Notes: generated by a model from the sequence alone, not told the origin. A DNA stretch of 64,000 nt from Mesorhizobium sp. (GCA_004020645.1 SAQL01000023.1:38281-102280), one strand, 5' to 3'. Shown: positions 52,000 to 61,627, numbered from the stretch's first letter. Translations and numbers: made by a program.

Positions 52000-52098
52000 A
52001 TGAAAGATTATTTTTCATTTCAGCTATTCATGAGAATGTCGACCGTGTTGTTTATTGGAACCGCTATCTATGCCATGGTCTTTGGGAATACAGGGTAA
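52000..52098 (+). CDS. 32-residue single-span membrane protein
   Basis: ATG with AAAGGAGG 5 bases upstream; reads MKDYFSFQLFMRMSTVLFIG, TAIYAMVFGNTG. One hydrophobic helix. It shares its leader with the 40-residue protein at 50791-50913 and a loosely similar pattern in the helix (I..A.FG.T versus IY.MVFGNT). Too short for ordinary gene finders. Confidence 0.6.
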   Translation: MKDYFSFQLFMRMSTVLFIGTAIYAMVFGNTG

Positions 52099-52218
52099 CG
52101 TTTTAGGCTCAACGCTTAGACTATCTCGCGACTGTCCCTGACATTTCTCCATCCGCGCCGCAGCTACGACGCGGCGGCGAAGCACATCACGAACCGCGTG
52201 GACCTGCCAGACGATCAT

Positions 52219-53673
52219 TCAGGGAAGAAGCCACCCAGGGCAAGATCCGTGGCAGCTCTTGAGCTGTGCATACGTTGAGTTGTCCAGACGCTGGCTGGTG
52301 AAGCCCAGCCTCGCCAAGCCCCTGCGCACTTCCGGCGCGCCCATGAACAATCTCCACAAAAGCCCGGTACGATGGTTCTCCATCATCGCGATGATTGGCC
52401 CCTGATTGATCGCCAGATAGGTTCGGGAGTACCAGTTGCGACCTTCGCAAAACGCGTCGACAAAGCCGAAGCGGCCCCATATGCGTTTTCGAGGTTTGGT
52501 CAGGAAGCCGCGCAGTGCGCGTATCGCTTCCGCCGGAGCATAAGGAAAACTCGACAGGGCAGCGGACGGAGCGATTACGCCAAAGTCCCTGTCAGGCGCA
52601 CTCGCGATGTATCCCCGCGGGCCATGGCTCGCGGTCAAACCCCAGCAGTCAGGGCCGTATCCCAAATGGTTATGGGGATTGCGGACGCAATGCCGATAAT
52701 TGATCTGCGTGTGACGGAGGTTCTGTTGCCAGTAGTCGGCGTATCGGTCGCTTAGGCCTCGCGGATCGAGCCCGCAGAAGGAATAGTGCGAAAAGAAGAG
52801 CGGACCACCAGAATTCATTCCCAGCGGCAGGACGATCCCGTAATGGTCGCGCCCGTTTCGAAAGGTGGGTCCACCGGCAAAGCCTTTGTGGTAGATTCCC
52901 GGATCAATGGGGTGGTGCGCTGATCCCGCCGCCAGCACGAAAGTGAGCAGGCATTCGTTCCAACCCCTGATCGGGCTGTCCATCGCCCAGCCATGGTTCG
53001 GGCTCCAGTGCCACATCAGTTGCTGGGCCCCGCGTGTGAACCAGTTCCATTCCGCCTGTGACAACAGCGTGTTGACGCTGTCGCGAAGGCGCGCTTCCTC
53101 GGTTGCCATCCCGGCGAAATACTCGCGGGCGCAAATCAGACCTTGAAACAGGAAAGTGATCTCGACCAGATCAGCGCCGTCGTCCTTGCGACGGAATGGA
53201 ATTGTCGCACCGGTGCGGCCATTGATGAAATGCGGAAACATGCCGTGGTAGCGCGGCGAGCTTTCCAAAAATTCCAGCATTCCCTGCAATCGGCTTAATG
53301 CGGCCGCGCGATCGATCCATCCGCGTTCGACTCCAATGATGATGGCCAAGATGCCAAAGCCAGATCCGCCGATCGCTACGAGATCGTTGGCCGGGGCACC
53401 GGTGGTCTTCTGTCGATCACGGGCAAGGCCGCTAACGGGGTGTGCGCCTTCCCAGAAGTACCGGACCGTTTGCCATTGCACGACATCCAGCAGCGCGTCA
53501 TCGTGGAATTCGCGAACGTTTGCCGGGAGCCGCTGCATGTTCGAGAATGTGCCTCCCATGACAGTGAGATTGTTTTTGATCGGCATCGCAAAATCGGTGC
53601 CATCGCTGCACTTCCGCACCGGTCGCCTAAGCAGCCTGGCGTGGGTGGCGTTCCCGACCATCCCGCCGCTCAT
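52219..53673 (-). CDS. glycoamylase-like protein, probable GH144 endo-beta-1,2-glucanase, copy 2
   Basis: The 484-residue product has the same fold landmarks as 25522-26814: DDALLDVVQWQTVRYFWEGA, HPVSGLARDR, IGGSGFGILAIIIGVERGWI, FPHFINGRTGATIPFRRKDD, LVEITFLFQGLICAREYF, GWNECLLTFVLAAGSA, DCWGLTASHGPRGY and AINQGPIIAMMENHRTGLLW. It is closer to the classical GH144 pattern (YFWE...HPVSG.ar.R). No clear signal peptide; the extra N-terminal stretch is basic. Start 53673 overlaps the upstream stop (ATGA); internal ATGs at 53586 and 53559 are alternatives. Predicted to cleave beta-1,2-glucan. Confidence 0.8.
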   Translation of the reverse strand: MSGGMVGNATHARLLRRPVRKCSDGTDFAMPIKNNLTVMGGTFSNMQRLPANVREFHDDALLDVVQWQTVRYFWEGAHPVSGLARDRQKTTGAPANDLVAIGGSGFGILAIIIGVERGWIDRAAALSRLQGMLEFLESSPRYHGMFPHFINGRTGATIPFRRKDDGADLVEITFLFQGLICAREYFAGMATEEARLRDSVNTLLSQAEWNWFTRGAQQLMWHWSPNHGWAMDSPIRGWNECLLTFVLAAGSAHHPIDPGIYHKGFAGGPTFRNGRDHYGIVLPLGMNSGGPLFFSHYSFCGLDPRGLSDRYADYWQQNLRHTQINYRHCVRNPHNHLGYGPDCWGLTASHGPRGYIASAPDRDFGVIAPSAALSSFPYAPAEAIRALRGFLTKPRKRIWGRFGFVDAFCEGRNWYSRTYLAINQGPIIAMMENHRTGLLWRLFMGAPEVRRGLARLGFTSQRLDNSTYAQLKSCHGSCPGWLLP

Positions 53674-53933
53674 TCCATGGCAGGCACATCTCCGCTGACG
53701 AACAAGGTCGAAGGCTCGCCATACTCGCCGAGCGCCGGATTGGCTTCTCGCGACCAGGCGATGACGCCGGCATACTTGGGCGCCAAAGCCTTCGCTGTCC
53801 GAATTGCACGCTCCTCGCTCTGCTGCTCGGCTGGGCCGAATACAACCTGAAGCACGCCGTCGTCATCGGGGTCGAACGCCATGACGACGACCAGCTTGGG
53901 CATCTTCTGCTTCGGAAGGATAGCGACCGACAT
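53670..53933 (-). CDS. hypothetical protein, 87 aa
   Basis: Starts MSVAILPKQKMPKLVVVMAF and contains FGPAEQQSEERAIRTAKALA, YAGVIAWSREANPALGEYGE and PSTLFVSGDVPAME. I know this pattern as a short rhizobial hypothetical protein. The internal MPKLVVVMAFD start (11 residues on) is possible. It overlaps the glucanase start by 4 bases, so the two may be expressed together. Confidence 0.7.
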   Translation of the reverse strand: MSVAILPKQKMPKLVVVMAFDPDDDGVLQVVFGPAEQQSEERAIRTAKALAPKYAGVIAWSREANPALGEYGEPSTLFVSGDVPAME

Positions 53934-54033
53934 GTGTTGTTTCCTTGTGGGCCGCTCTCAACTTTAGATTTCGAGCGAGTGGAGTCCGAGATTTGGACGA
54001 AATCGACTTCAAAACGGCAGGGTTGTCGGCAGT

Positions 54034-54108
54034 TTATCCGAAGAACACAACGAGGATAATAACCAAAACCCATAACGTCACACCCGCCTTGATCAGAAAC
54101 CCGATCAT
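54034..54108 (-). CDS. possible 24-residue membrane peptide
   Basis: MIGFLIKAGVTLWVLVIILV, VFFG would form one hydrophobic helix. No clear ribosome binding site; listed because several similarly small membrane proteins occur in this region. Confidence 0.3.
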   Translation of the reverse strand: MIGFLIKAGVTLWVLVIILVVFFG

Positions 54109-54212
54109 CGCGGTTCGGTTCGACGACGTCAGATACTCTTTTATCGGGGGCGCTCCAGCGAGTTGAGTGGCCTACTGCGACTGCCTTGGTGGGGTTGTTT
54201 GAGGTCCCTCGG

Positions 54213-54368
54213 ATGCCAAAGGCACGGGATACTGGTTTTCTCATTCTGCTGCCCAGGTCGTTCGAACCGGCAGCTCAGATTGCCCGTGGCACATGCGATG
54301 TGTACTTCGAGAGAGCATCGCCAGTTGTTGTGGTCGAATATTTCGCTGAAAGGCACCGGGCGTTCTAG
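54213..54368 (+). CDS. possible small protein, 51 aa
   Basis: Frame MPKARDTGFLILLPRSFEPA, AQIARGTCDVYFERASPVVV, VEYFAERHRAF has coding-like composition but no good ribosome binding site and no family. Confidence 0.3.
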   Translation: MPKARDTGFLILLPRSFEPAAQIARGTCDVYFERASPVVVVEYFAERHRAF

Positions 54369-54427
54369 TGAGGTGGGCCCGATCGCTACATCGCTTGGAC
54401 GGCTGACGCAATAAAACTGACATGCGC

Positions 54428-54676
54428 CTATATTTGCCGGCCTAATAACTCGAACTCGAAGGTCATTGTCGCCTTCAAGATTGGTTGGCTGTGTTCGTCG
54501 CGAACCTCGATTGCAAGGCAGCAGCGGCGATCGGGTGGTGCGATTTCTCTCACATAGTCCGCCAGGGCCGCGAAAGCTTCCGCACGAGCAGCATTGAGGC
54601 CTCCAGCAAGCCTTGTCCCCTCATCGTCGGGAAAGAGCCGGTCATTGTCGCGCACGTCGAAATAATACAGCGCCAT
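54428..54676 (-). CDS. DUF6894-type protein, 82 aa
   Basis: Reads MALYYFDVRDNDRLFPDDEG, then AARAEAFAALADYVREIAPP and LAIEVRDEHSQPILKATMTF. This is the pattern of the DUF6894 family (m.LYfFdvrdg....De.G.el.....a...A...L.d.......L.i.V.d..g.pll...l.f), abundant in rhizobia. Function unknown. Read in the same direction as the small genes toward groESL-2. Confidence 0.75.
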   Translation of the reverse strand: MALYYFDVRDNDRLFPDDEGTRLAGGLNAARAEAFAALADYVREIAPPDRRCCLAIEVRDEHSQPILKATMTFEFELLGRQI

Positions 54677-54744
54677 GGCGACCGAACTACACTTAGGTCG
54701 GCCTGTTCCATGTCTTATTTTGTACGATGCCGTTCCAGCTCGCC

Positions 54745-54912
54745 TCAGATAAGCCGGTTGTCCTCGGCCGACTGGCGAGCACGGCGACGGGTGCCGTCCG
54801 TATCCGCCTTCCGGTGCCGTTCTGCGGCCTCCTTGCGGATCTGCTCGAAGCGATTGTCTTCGACTTCCCTGCTCGTCGGCGTCGTGTCCGTCTTTTTCAC
54901 AAAAGAGATCAT
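54745..54912 (-). CDS. small basic hypothetical protein, 55 aa
   Basis: ATG at 54912 with AGGAG 7 bases upstream. Reads MISFVKKTDTTPTSREVEDN, RFEQIRKEAAERHRKADTDG, TRRRARQSAEDNRLI. Helical and strongly charged. The tail resembles the end of the protein at 6425-6832 (RRRRANESKERHRLI). Not visible in longer frames; supported by the ribosome binding site and charge pattern. Confidence 0.6.
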   Translation of the reverse strand: MISFVKKTDTTPTSREVEDNRFEQIRKEAAERHRKADTDGTRRRARQSAEDNRLI

Positions 54913-54967
54913 TATCGTGCTCCTGGTTTGACGCGAAGACGTCCGAAGACGATCACATTTGCGTGGC

Positions 54968-55360
54968 TTAGGCTGCGAGTGCTGCAGCGCAGCCTTCGGC
55001 GGCGCGCCTGTCGGGAGACGTCTGACCAGGCATCGTCGCCCAGCCGCCTGCCTCCACGAACAGCCGCCGCTTGTAGCTGTCGGTGATTGCGTTCAATGCG
55101 GTGAGTTGCGCCGACTTATCCGGAGACGCATTGAACTTGTCGATGCAGATGACTGAGGCCAATTCGCTGCGCGCCGAGTCGCCGGCGGCCTTTGCCTGTG
55201 CTAGCGACGTGCCGCCGGTGACCCACCCGCCCCAGCTGAAGCCGACGATCATCGTTGCGACAGCCGTCGCAGCGCACGCCCAGACGAGCGCCGATTTGGA
55301 CGGCTGATAGGATTCCCAGCGCTGGGCGAGCGATTGCTTGGCATTGGTTTGCATGGCCAT
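54968..55360 (-). CDS. membrane-anchored hypothetical protein, 130 aa
   Basis: From MAMQTNAKQSLAQRWESYQP: a cytoplasmic N-terminus, one transmembrane helix (SALVWACAATAVATMIVGFS) and a periplasmic domain with SLAQAKAAGDSARSELASVI, CIDKFNASPDKSAQLTALNA, AITDSYKRRLFVEAGGWATM. A type of protein repeated in rhizobial genomes. GGAGGAG lies 7 bases before the ATG at 55360. It follows groEL-2 by about 70 bases in the same direction; function unknown. Confidence 0.75.
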   Translation of the reverse strand: MAMQTNAKQSLAQRWESYQPSKSALVWACAATAVATMIVGFSWGGWVTGGTSLAQAKAAGDSARSELASVICIDKFNASPDKSAQLTALNAITDSYKRRLFVEAGGWATMPGQTSPDRRAAEGCAAALAA

Positions 55361-55430
55361 GAAAGTTCTCCTCCTTGAGTGTTGTTCTAGATTGCGCCCT
55401 GCCGCCTGCGGCCGGGCGTTCAGGCACTGC

Positions 55431-57065
<1,635 letters not shown>

Positions 57066-57115
57066 GATTTTCGTCCAGTTCAGCCTTGAATGAGGAGAGC
57101 GGGAAAATCGCCCGG

Positions 57116-57430
57116 TCAGGCGGCTTTCTTCGCCGCTTCGGTCTTTTCGACGATGCCCATAATGTCGGTCTCCCTCATGATCAGGAGATCCTCGCCGTCG
57201 ATCTTGACCTCGGTGCCCGACCATTTACCGAACAGGACGGCGTCGCCGGCCTTGACGTCGAGAGGGATCAGCTTGCCGCTTTCGTCGCGCGAGCCAGGAC
57301 CGACGGCGATCACTTCGCCTTCCTGCGGTTTTTCCTTCGCATTATCGGGAATGATGATCCCGCCCTTGGATTTGGTATCGCCTTCGGCGCGTCGGATGAC
57401 GACGCGGTCGTGAAGTGGCCGGAATTTCAT
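57116..57430 (-). CDS. groES: co-chaperonin GroES, copy 2
   Basis: The 104-residue product differs from copy 1 at few positions (for example DNAKEKPQEGEV in the mobile loop; VLFGKWSG; MRETDIMGIVEKTEAAKKAA at the end). It is preceded by its own CIRCE element 56 bases upstream. Confidence 0.98.
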   Translation of the reverse strand: MKFRPLHDRVVIRRAEGDTKSKGGIIIPDNAKEKPQEGEVIAVGPGSRDESGKLIPLDVKAGDAVLFGKWSGTEVKIDGEDLLIMRETDIMGIVEKTEAAKKAA

Positions 57431-57486
57431 TGGAGATTCTTTCTGCGGCCGGCGCATAGGTGGGCCGCGCCTCTTTATTAGGCCCT

Positions 57487-57513
57487 TTGGCACTCGAATG
57501 ATAGGAGTGCCAA
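57487..57513 (-). promoter_or_regulatory. CIRCE element (HrcA operator) of groESL-2
   Basis: TTGGCACTC-N9-GAGTGCCAA, identical to the copy at 45651-45677 including the nine-base spacer. HrcA repression is expected for both operons. Confidence 0.95.
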
Positions 57514-57910
57514 AAATAAAATCACAAAACCTGGAACATGAAAAAATATAAATCTGGGGCCGTCTAATCATTTCGTTGGAAACGTACTTGGCTCAACCCC
57601 TGTTTTTTCTGTTTCGCGAAAGTACCTAAAAATTAAAAGTGCTCGCGCCTTGTTCGAAGCTCGATTTAGGAGCATATATAAAGCTCGTTGATTTTGGCCG
57701 ATTGGCTTTCGCGGTGTCAGAGACCAGACCCGCCCTACCCCCGAATCTCGACAGCGAATGCATACCGCCGATCCGGCGCGCATGTCGCTCTGTTCGATCT
57801 GGATTGGACCCTGACGCTGACCACGGATGTACTGGCAGCATCAGGGTCATCCAGTTCGAACGGGAATAATGCAGGAGGCGCATCCGCGTGCTCCTGCGGA
57901 GACCTGCAAC
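57514..57910. other. divergent intergenic region between groESL-2 and the small-gene train
   Basis: Shares blocks with 45678-46131 (CGACAGCGAATG, GGCGCGCATGTCGCTCTGTT, GACCACGGATGTACTGGCAG, GTGCTCCTGCGGA), giving the impression of a conserved promoter region for the plus-strand genes. No gene is seen in it. Confidence 0.6.
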
Positions 57911-58174
57911 ATGGCCAGCCGCACCACGCAGACTGTCGTTCACTTTGGATCGGATTTCCGGCTGCCGGGCTTTGACGCTCCTCAACCGGCGGGAGACTAC
58001 CGCGTCGACCACGACGAGGAGCTGGTAGAGGGCATCTCTCGGCTTACCTGGCGGCGGGTAGGCGCTTTCCTCCACCTGCCAGCGATCGCCACGCAAGCTT
58101 CGACGCAGCAGATGGTGCCGATCAATCCGGCAGACCTTGAAGCCGCTCTCGCAAAGGACCTTGAACAATCATGA
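57911..58174 (+). CDS. chaperonin-linked small protein A, 87 aa (intact copy)
   Basis: Starts MASRTTQTVVHFGSDFRLPG and continues FDAPQPAGDYRVDHDEELVE, GISRLTWRRVGAFLHLPAIA, ending PADLEAALAKDLEQS. The pattern TvvhF...F.LPGfd..QPAGdY.vd.deEl.eGis...wrRv...lhlPa fits a compact beta domain followed by a helix. It is the first gene of the train divergent from groESL-2; its stop overlaps the next start (ATGA). Two damaged copies exist at 46132-46388 and 50182-50474. I know similar proteins only as rhizobial hypotheticals. A stress link is inferred from position. Confidence 0.75.
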   Translation: MASRTTQTVVHFGSDFRLPGFDAPQPAGDYRVDHDEELVEGISRLTWRRVGAFLHLPAIATQASTQQMVPINPADLEAALAKDLEQS

Positions 58175-58515
58175 CGGCCCCCTCCCTCGTGCGATCCCGC
58201 CGTGCGATCCCGCGCGACGCTGCACAGCATCTTTTTTCGATTGGGGAGTCCGTCCGGCTGAAGGGCGGGTTCGGAACGTCGTCCCAGCTTGGGGATGTCT
58301 ACCGGATCACCGGAACGCTGCCTGCGAGGGATAATTTGTTTCAATACCGCGTCCGCCATGACCACGAACGTCATGAGCGGGTTACGACGCAAGATTGTCT
58401 GGAGCCGGTAGTCACGGATCAGCCGGATGGCGCAACACTCATCGAAAAGGACGTTCGGCAATGGCCAAGGGACAGAAGCGCAGCAGTCGCGAGATCAGGA
58501 AGCCCAAACAGGTGA
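58171..58515 (+). CDS. chaperonin-linked small protein B, about 114 aa
   Basis: ATG overlaps the stop of gene A. The core FSIGESVRLKGGFGTSSQLG, DVYRITGTLPARDNLFQYRV, RHDHERHERVTTQDCLEPV looks like a small SH3-like beta barrel (pattern F.iGe.Vrlk.g........y.i...lP....l.QYRVr...e...R...ed.Le). The last 40 residues run through the start of the next gene and may be less constrained. Truncated copies accompany the other gene A copies. Function unknown. Confidence 0.65.
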   Translation: MTAPSLVRSRRAIPRDAAQHLFSIGESVRLKGGFGTSSQLGDVYRITGTLPARDNLFQYRVRHDHERHERVTTQDCLEPVVTDQPDGATLIEKDVRQWPRDRSAAVARSGSPNR

Positions 58516-58601
58516 AGGCACCGCCGAAACCTGAAGGCGCATTCGGCGCGCAAATAAAGCTCGCCGAGAGCAATGCCCCGCGTGGCAAAGGCAAGAGCTG
58601 A
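58461..58601 (+). CDS. small basic protein, 46 aa
   Basis: MAKGQKRSSREIRKPKQVKA, PPKPEGAFGAQIKLAESNAP, RGKGKS: very basic, Lys/Pro-rich, probably nucleic-acid binding or disordered. AAGGA lies 11 bases before the ATG. It overlaps the end of gene B in another frame. The pattern MAKGQKRS.RE.kKPKq is frequent in rhizobial small proteins. Confidence 0.6.
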   Translation: MAKGQKRSSREIRKPKQVKAPPKPEGAFGAQIKLAESNAPRGKGKS

Positions 58602-58620
58602 CAGCCAGAACGCTCGTTCA

Positions 58621-58863
58621 ATGAAGATCGTGATCGAATTCTACCGCACCCGGAACGCGGACGACGCTCATGCCATCGTCGGCCGCGAAACAAAGGAAGC
58701 GGCGAATACCGATGACGCAATCGAGGTTGCGCGGCAGCTTTCGCAAACCCTGGACATGCCTCAACGACCGGACGCCATGACGATTACCGACGCGAACGGC
58801 GCGACCCTCTATTGCGGTGTCATCAACGCTGAAGCGGCCAATGACGAAAGGCTTCAACCATGA
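58621..58863 (+). CDS. hypothetical protein, 80 aa
   Basis: Starts MKIVIEFYRTRNADDAHAIV and continues GRETKEAANTDDAIEVARQL, SQTLDMPQRPDAMTITDANG. A mixed alpha/beta small protein. It overlaps the next gene by 4 bases (ATGA) and follows the 46-residue gene by 19 bases, so it belongs to the same transcript. No function known. Confidence 0.7.
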   Translation: MKIVIEFYRTRNADDAHAIVGRETKEAANTDDAIEVARQLSQTLDMPQRPDAMTITDANGATLYCGVINAEAANDERLQP

Positions 58864-59189
58864 ACGGTCAACGAAACCAAACCGATCTTAAACGGAATAC
58901 AACCGCGATCGCGATCTGGGAAAATGAGGGCGGCGCACCGGGCCGTGAATTCACGGAGCATCAGTATGGACGCCGCGTCGAAGCAGATCGGTCCTGGACG
59001 GTTTATCATGTCTTTACGGGCGTTACGGCGCGTGTCGGCGACGATGACTTGATTGGGCTCAGCAGGTCGCAGGCCACAAGCAGGATGATGTCTCTCAATC
59101 TTCGCAACGCCGAATGCCGCAAACAGAGGATCAGCCTGCCGGCACTCGCCCGGGATGCGTCGGGTGCAATGGTGGCACGCCGAGCATGA
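58860..59189 (+). CDS. hypothetical protein, 109 aa, paralogue of 51046-51348
   Basis: Contains IAIWENEGGAPGREFTEHQY, GRRVEADRSWTVYHVFTGVT and IGLSRSQATSRMMSLNLRNA, aligning along its length with the gene at 51046. Translationally coupled at both ends (overlaps of 4 bases). Probably soluble. Function unknown. Confidence 0.72.
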   Translation: MNGQRNQTDLKRNTTAIAIWENEGGAPGREFTEHQYGRRVEADRSWTVYHVFTGVTARVGDDDLIGLSRSQATSRMMSLNLRNAECRKQRISLPALARDASGAMVARRA

Positions 59190-59461
59190 CACTGTCCTTT
59201 CCAAACCCGAGCCGCAGCTTCGATGATGAGCAGAACGCCGTCCGCTTCAGCGGCCATGACGGCATGTCTCAAGTGCGATTCCTGGTAGAGGCCGGTGCAT
59301 TAGAGAAATCGGGCACGCAGTTGCGCGGGGCAGCACCATCGGAGGCGAAGTGCCTCGCGGCTTTCGATTCAATGCGCACGACAATCTACGACGCAGCGCG
59401 CAAGGCTTATTCTCACCGCCGACGCGACTTCTATACTTTGACTGCCGCCGATTTCCGGTAG
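59186..59461 (+). CDS. DUF1488 family protein, 91 aa
   Basis: Starts MTLSFPNPSRSFDDEQNAVR, FSGHDGMSQVRFLVEAGALE, and ends DFYTLTAADFR. This is the DUF1488 pattern (m.L.Fpn.sRsyd....aVrFwGhd......f.v...aL......). Function unknown; such genes are frequent in rhizobia. Its ATG overlaps the upstream stop. Confidence 0.8.
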   Translation: MTLSFPNPSRSFDDEQNAVRFSGHDGMSQVRFLVEAGALEKSGTQLRGAAPSEAKCLAAFDSMRTTIYDAARKAYSHRRRDFYTLTAADFR

Positions 59462-59486
59462 TCGGATAAGGAGTGAGTATCCTCCA

Positions 59487-60302
59487 ATGTTGATCCGCTA
59501 CGGTTATGAGATCACGCTGACCTGCCAACAGCCGACTGCATTGGTATGTCTGCTGTCAGTCAACGAGGACCGCGCGGCCGACATTCGCGTTCCCGAAACG
59601 CTGTTCACCATTCCTGATGTGCCCACAACGACCTATCGAGATCTCTTCGGCAACCAATGCCGTCGGCTTGTCGCGCCGGCGGGCGACCTGACGATTTGGG
59701 GCGACGCCACGATCGAGGATGACGGGCAACCGGACAGGGCAGTTCCCGGCGCGCGGGAACTCACGGTGCCGGAATTGCCGGACGATTGCCTCGTCTATCT
59801 GATTGGCAGCCGCTATTGCGAAACCGACCTGCTCAGCCAGATTGCCTGGGATAAGTTCGGTGGTGTCGCACCCGGTTGGGATCGTGTGCAGGCGATCTGC
59901 GACTTCGTCCATGCCCACATCCGATTTGACTACATGCAGGCCCGGCCGACACGGACTGCCTTCGAGGCTTTCAACGAGCGGGTGGGCGTCTGTCGCGACT
60001 TCGCGCATCTCGCAGTCACGTTCTGCCGCTGCCTCAATATTCCGGCGCGCTACGTCAATGGCCATCTCGGCGACATCGGCGTTCCAGTCGTCGACCCAAT
60101 GGATTTCAGCGCCTGGATCGAGGTCTTCCTGGACGGCGCATGGCACACGTTCGATCCGCGCAACAACACGCCGCGGATTGGCAGGATAGTAGTCGCACGG
60201 GGCCGTGATGCGGCCGACATCCCACTCATCAATTCCTTCGGCCCGCACGTCCTGAAGGCGTTTCGAGTTTGGACCTATGAAGTGGTGCCGGACTTGCAAT
60301 GA
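59487..60302 (+). CDS. transglutaminase-like domain protein
   Basis: The 271-residue product has an N-terminal beta domain (MLIRYGYEITLTCQQPTALV) of the kind that precedes transglutaminase folds. The papain-like core has GVCRDFAHLAVTFCRCLNIP (catalytic Cys169), followed by ARYVNGHLGDIGVPVVDPMD and FSAWIEVFLDGAWHTFDPRN (Asp223). At the usual His position (HAW) there is Ser (SAW), as I recall also from related proteins, so activity is uncertain. It ends the small-gene train, 25 bases after the DUF1488 gene. Peptidase or crosslinking role is inference. Confidence 0.82.
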   Translation: MLIRYGYEITLTCQQPTALVCLLSVNEDRAADIRVPETLFTIPDVPTTTYRDLFGNQCRRLVAPAGDLTIWGDATIEDDGQPDRAVPGARELTVPELPDDCLVYLIGSRYCETDLLSQIAWDKFGGVAPGWDRVQAICDFVHAHIRFDYMQARPTRTAFEAFNERVGVCRDFAHLAVTFCRCLNIPARYVNGHLGDIGVPVVDPMDFSAWIEVFLDGAWHTFDPRNNTPRIGRIVVARGRDAADIPLINSFGPHVLKAFRVWTYEVVPDLQ

Positions 60303-60595
60303 ACCTGAAGCGTCGTGGATGAGACCTGGGGATCGATATCAGTGGGAGGATAACCTTCACTCGATAGAACGCTTTCAAAATAAGCTTGGCTGAGATTTTC
60401 TCCTGAAAGCCCATGACTGGTGTCGGCCGCGAAGCCGACTTTCCGCGCTTGTGGCGCGGAGGTCAGCAAATGGCGCAACCACGACCAATAGCTTCGCGCT
60501 GCCGATGTCCGCTTTCAAGTAACAGCGAAATTGCTTCGAGTGACCAAGATTGGGCGCAGAGCGGAATATGGGCATCGCGCCGCGACGGTTGAGAT

Positions 60596-61627
60596 TCAAT
60601 CGCGGCTCAGCGCTCGCCGGAGAGCACTGAAACGAATGCGATATTGCTGCGGCGTCAGTCCGATTTTGCGCCGGAACAGGCGCCCGAAAAAACTCGCATC
60701 CTCATAGCCCACTTCATTGGCCACCGCCTCGACCTGCAGGTCGCCCGTCTCGAGCAGTTCCTTGGCCGCTTCGAGCCTGAGCGCGTGGATGTAGTCGATT
60801 GCCTTCATTTCCGTCGCCTTGGCGAAGCGGCGCACGAAGGAGCGCTCGGACAGGCCTGACAGCTTGGTCATGGCGGCGACGGGCGAGGGCGTCCGGTAGT
60901 TGAGCTCCGCCCATTTCTGGCAGCGGTTGATCACCGCGTCGTCGGTCTGGCGAAAGCGCATCAGCGCGGCGAAGGGCTGCTGGCCCATGTCGTGCCACTG
61001 CAGCATGTAGACCTTGGCGACCTCCATCGCCTCCTTGAGGCCGACGAAGCGGGCGATGAGATAGAGGGCGAGATCCTGCCAGCTCGAGCCGCCCCCGGCC
61101 ATGACGATGCGCTGGGCCTCGCCGCTCAGCACCAGCGACTGGCCCGGCTTCACCTTGACGCCGGGATAGTTGTTAGCGAGCGTCGCGACATAGCCCCAAT
61201 GGATTGTGGCCTCGAGATTTTCCAGCAACCCCGCCTCGCCGAGCAGGACCGCGCCGGAACAGGCGCTGGCCAACATGGCGCCGTCCGCATGCGCCTGCCG
61301 CAGCCAGCGGGCCTCGGCATCATACTGCCCGGCGACGCTTTCGCCCGGATTGACGAAGAAATCGGGGATGCAGACGATGTCGGGTCGCGGGCAGTCGGAA
61401 AGCCCGTGGTCCGGGCGTACCCAGACGCCGTTTGCGGCGCGAAACGCGCTGCCGTCCCCAGCAACCACATAGGGCCGCATGCGCGGCGTGCCCGCCGCAC
61501 CGCTGGTGATGAACAGGAAATCCCTGCCGGGCGAGGAAAACAGGTCGAACATGCCGTAGATCGTGGAGGCGGTAGCCTCCGGAACGGCAAGGATCGCCAC
61601 ATTCAATGGGCCGGTCTGTTCAACCAT
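60596..61627 (-). CDS. GlxA-type transcriptional regulator (DJ-1/PfpI domain plus AraC HTH)
   Basis: The 343-residue product has an N-terminal class-I glutamine-amidotransferase-like domain (LNVAILAVPEATASTIYGMF, CIPDFFVNPGESVAG, ASACSGAVLLGEAGLLE with the nucleophile-elbow Cys) and a C-terminal AraC domain with two helix-turn-helices (SLSERSFVRRFAKATEM-like, VEAVANEVGYEDASFFGRLF). Such regulators activate neighbouring genes in response to small metabolites. It is divergent from the flavin oxidoreductase gene, 86 bases away, and probably controls it. Confidence 0.9.
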   Translation of the reverse strand: MVEQTGPLNVAILAVPEATASTIYGMFDLFSSPGRDFLFITSGAAGTPRMRPYVVAGDGSAFRAANGVWVRPDHGLSDCPRPDIVCIPDFFVNPGESVAGQYDAEARWLRQAHADGAMLASACSGAVLLGEAGLLENLEATIHWGYVATLANNYPGVKVKPGQSLVLSGEAQRIVMAGGGSSWQDLALYLIARFVGLKEAMEVAKVYMLQWHDMGQQPFAALMRFRQTDDAVINRCQKWAELNYRTPSPVAAMTKLSGLSERSFVRRFAKATEMKAIDYIHALRLEAAKELLETGDLQVEAVANEVGYEDASFFGRLFRRKIGLTPQQYRIRFSALRRALSRD

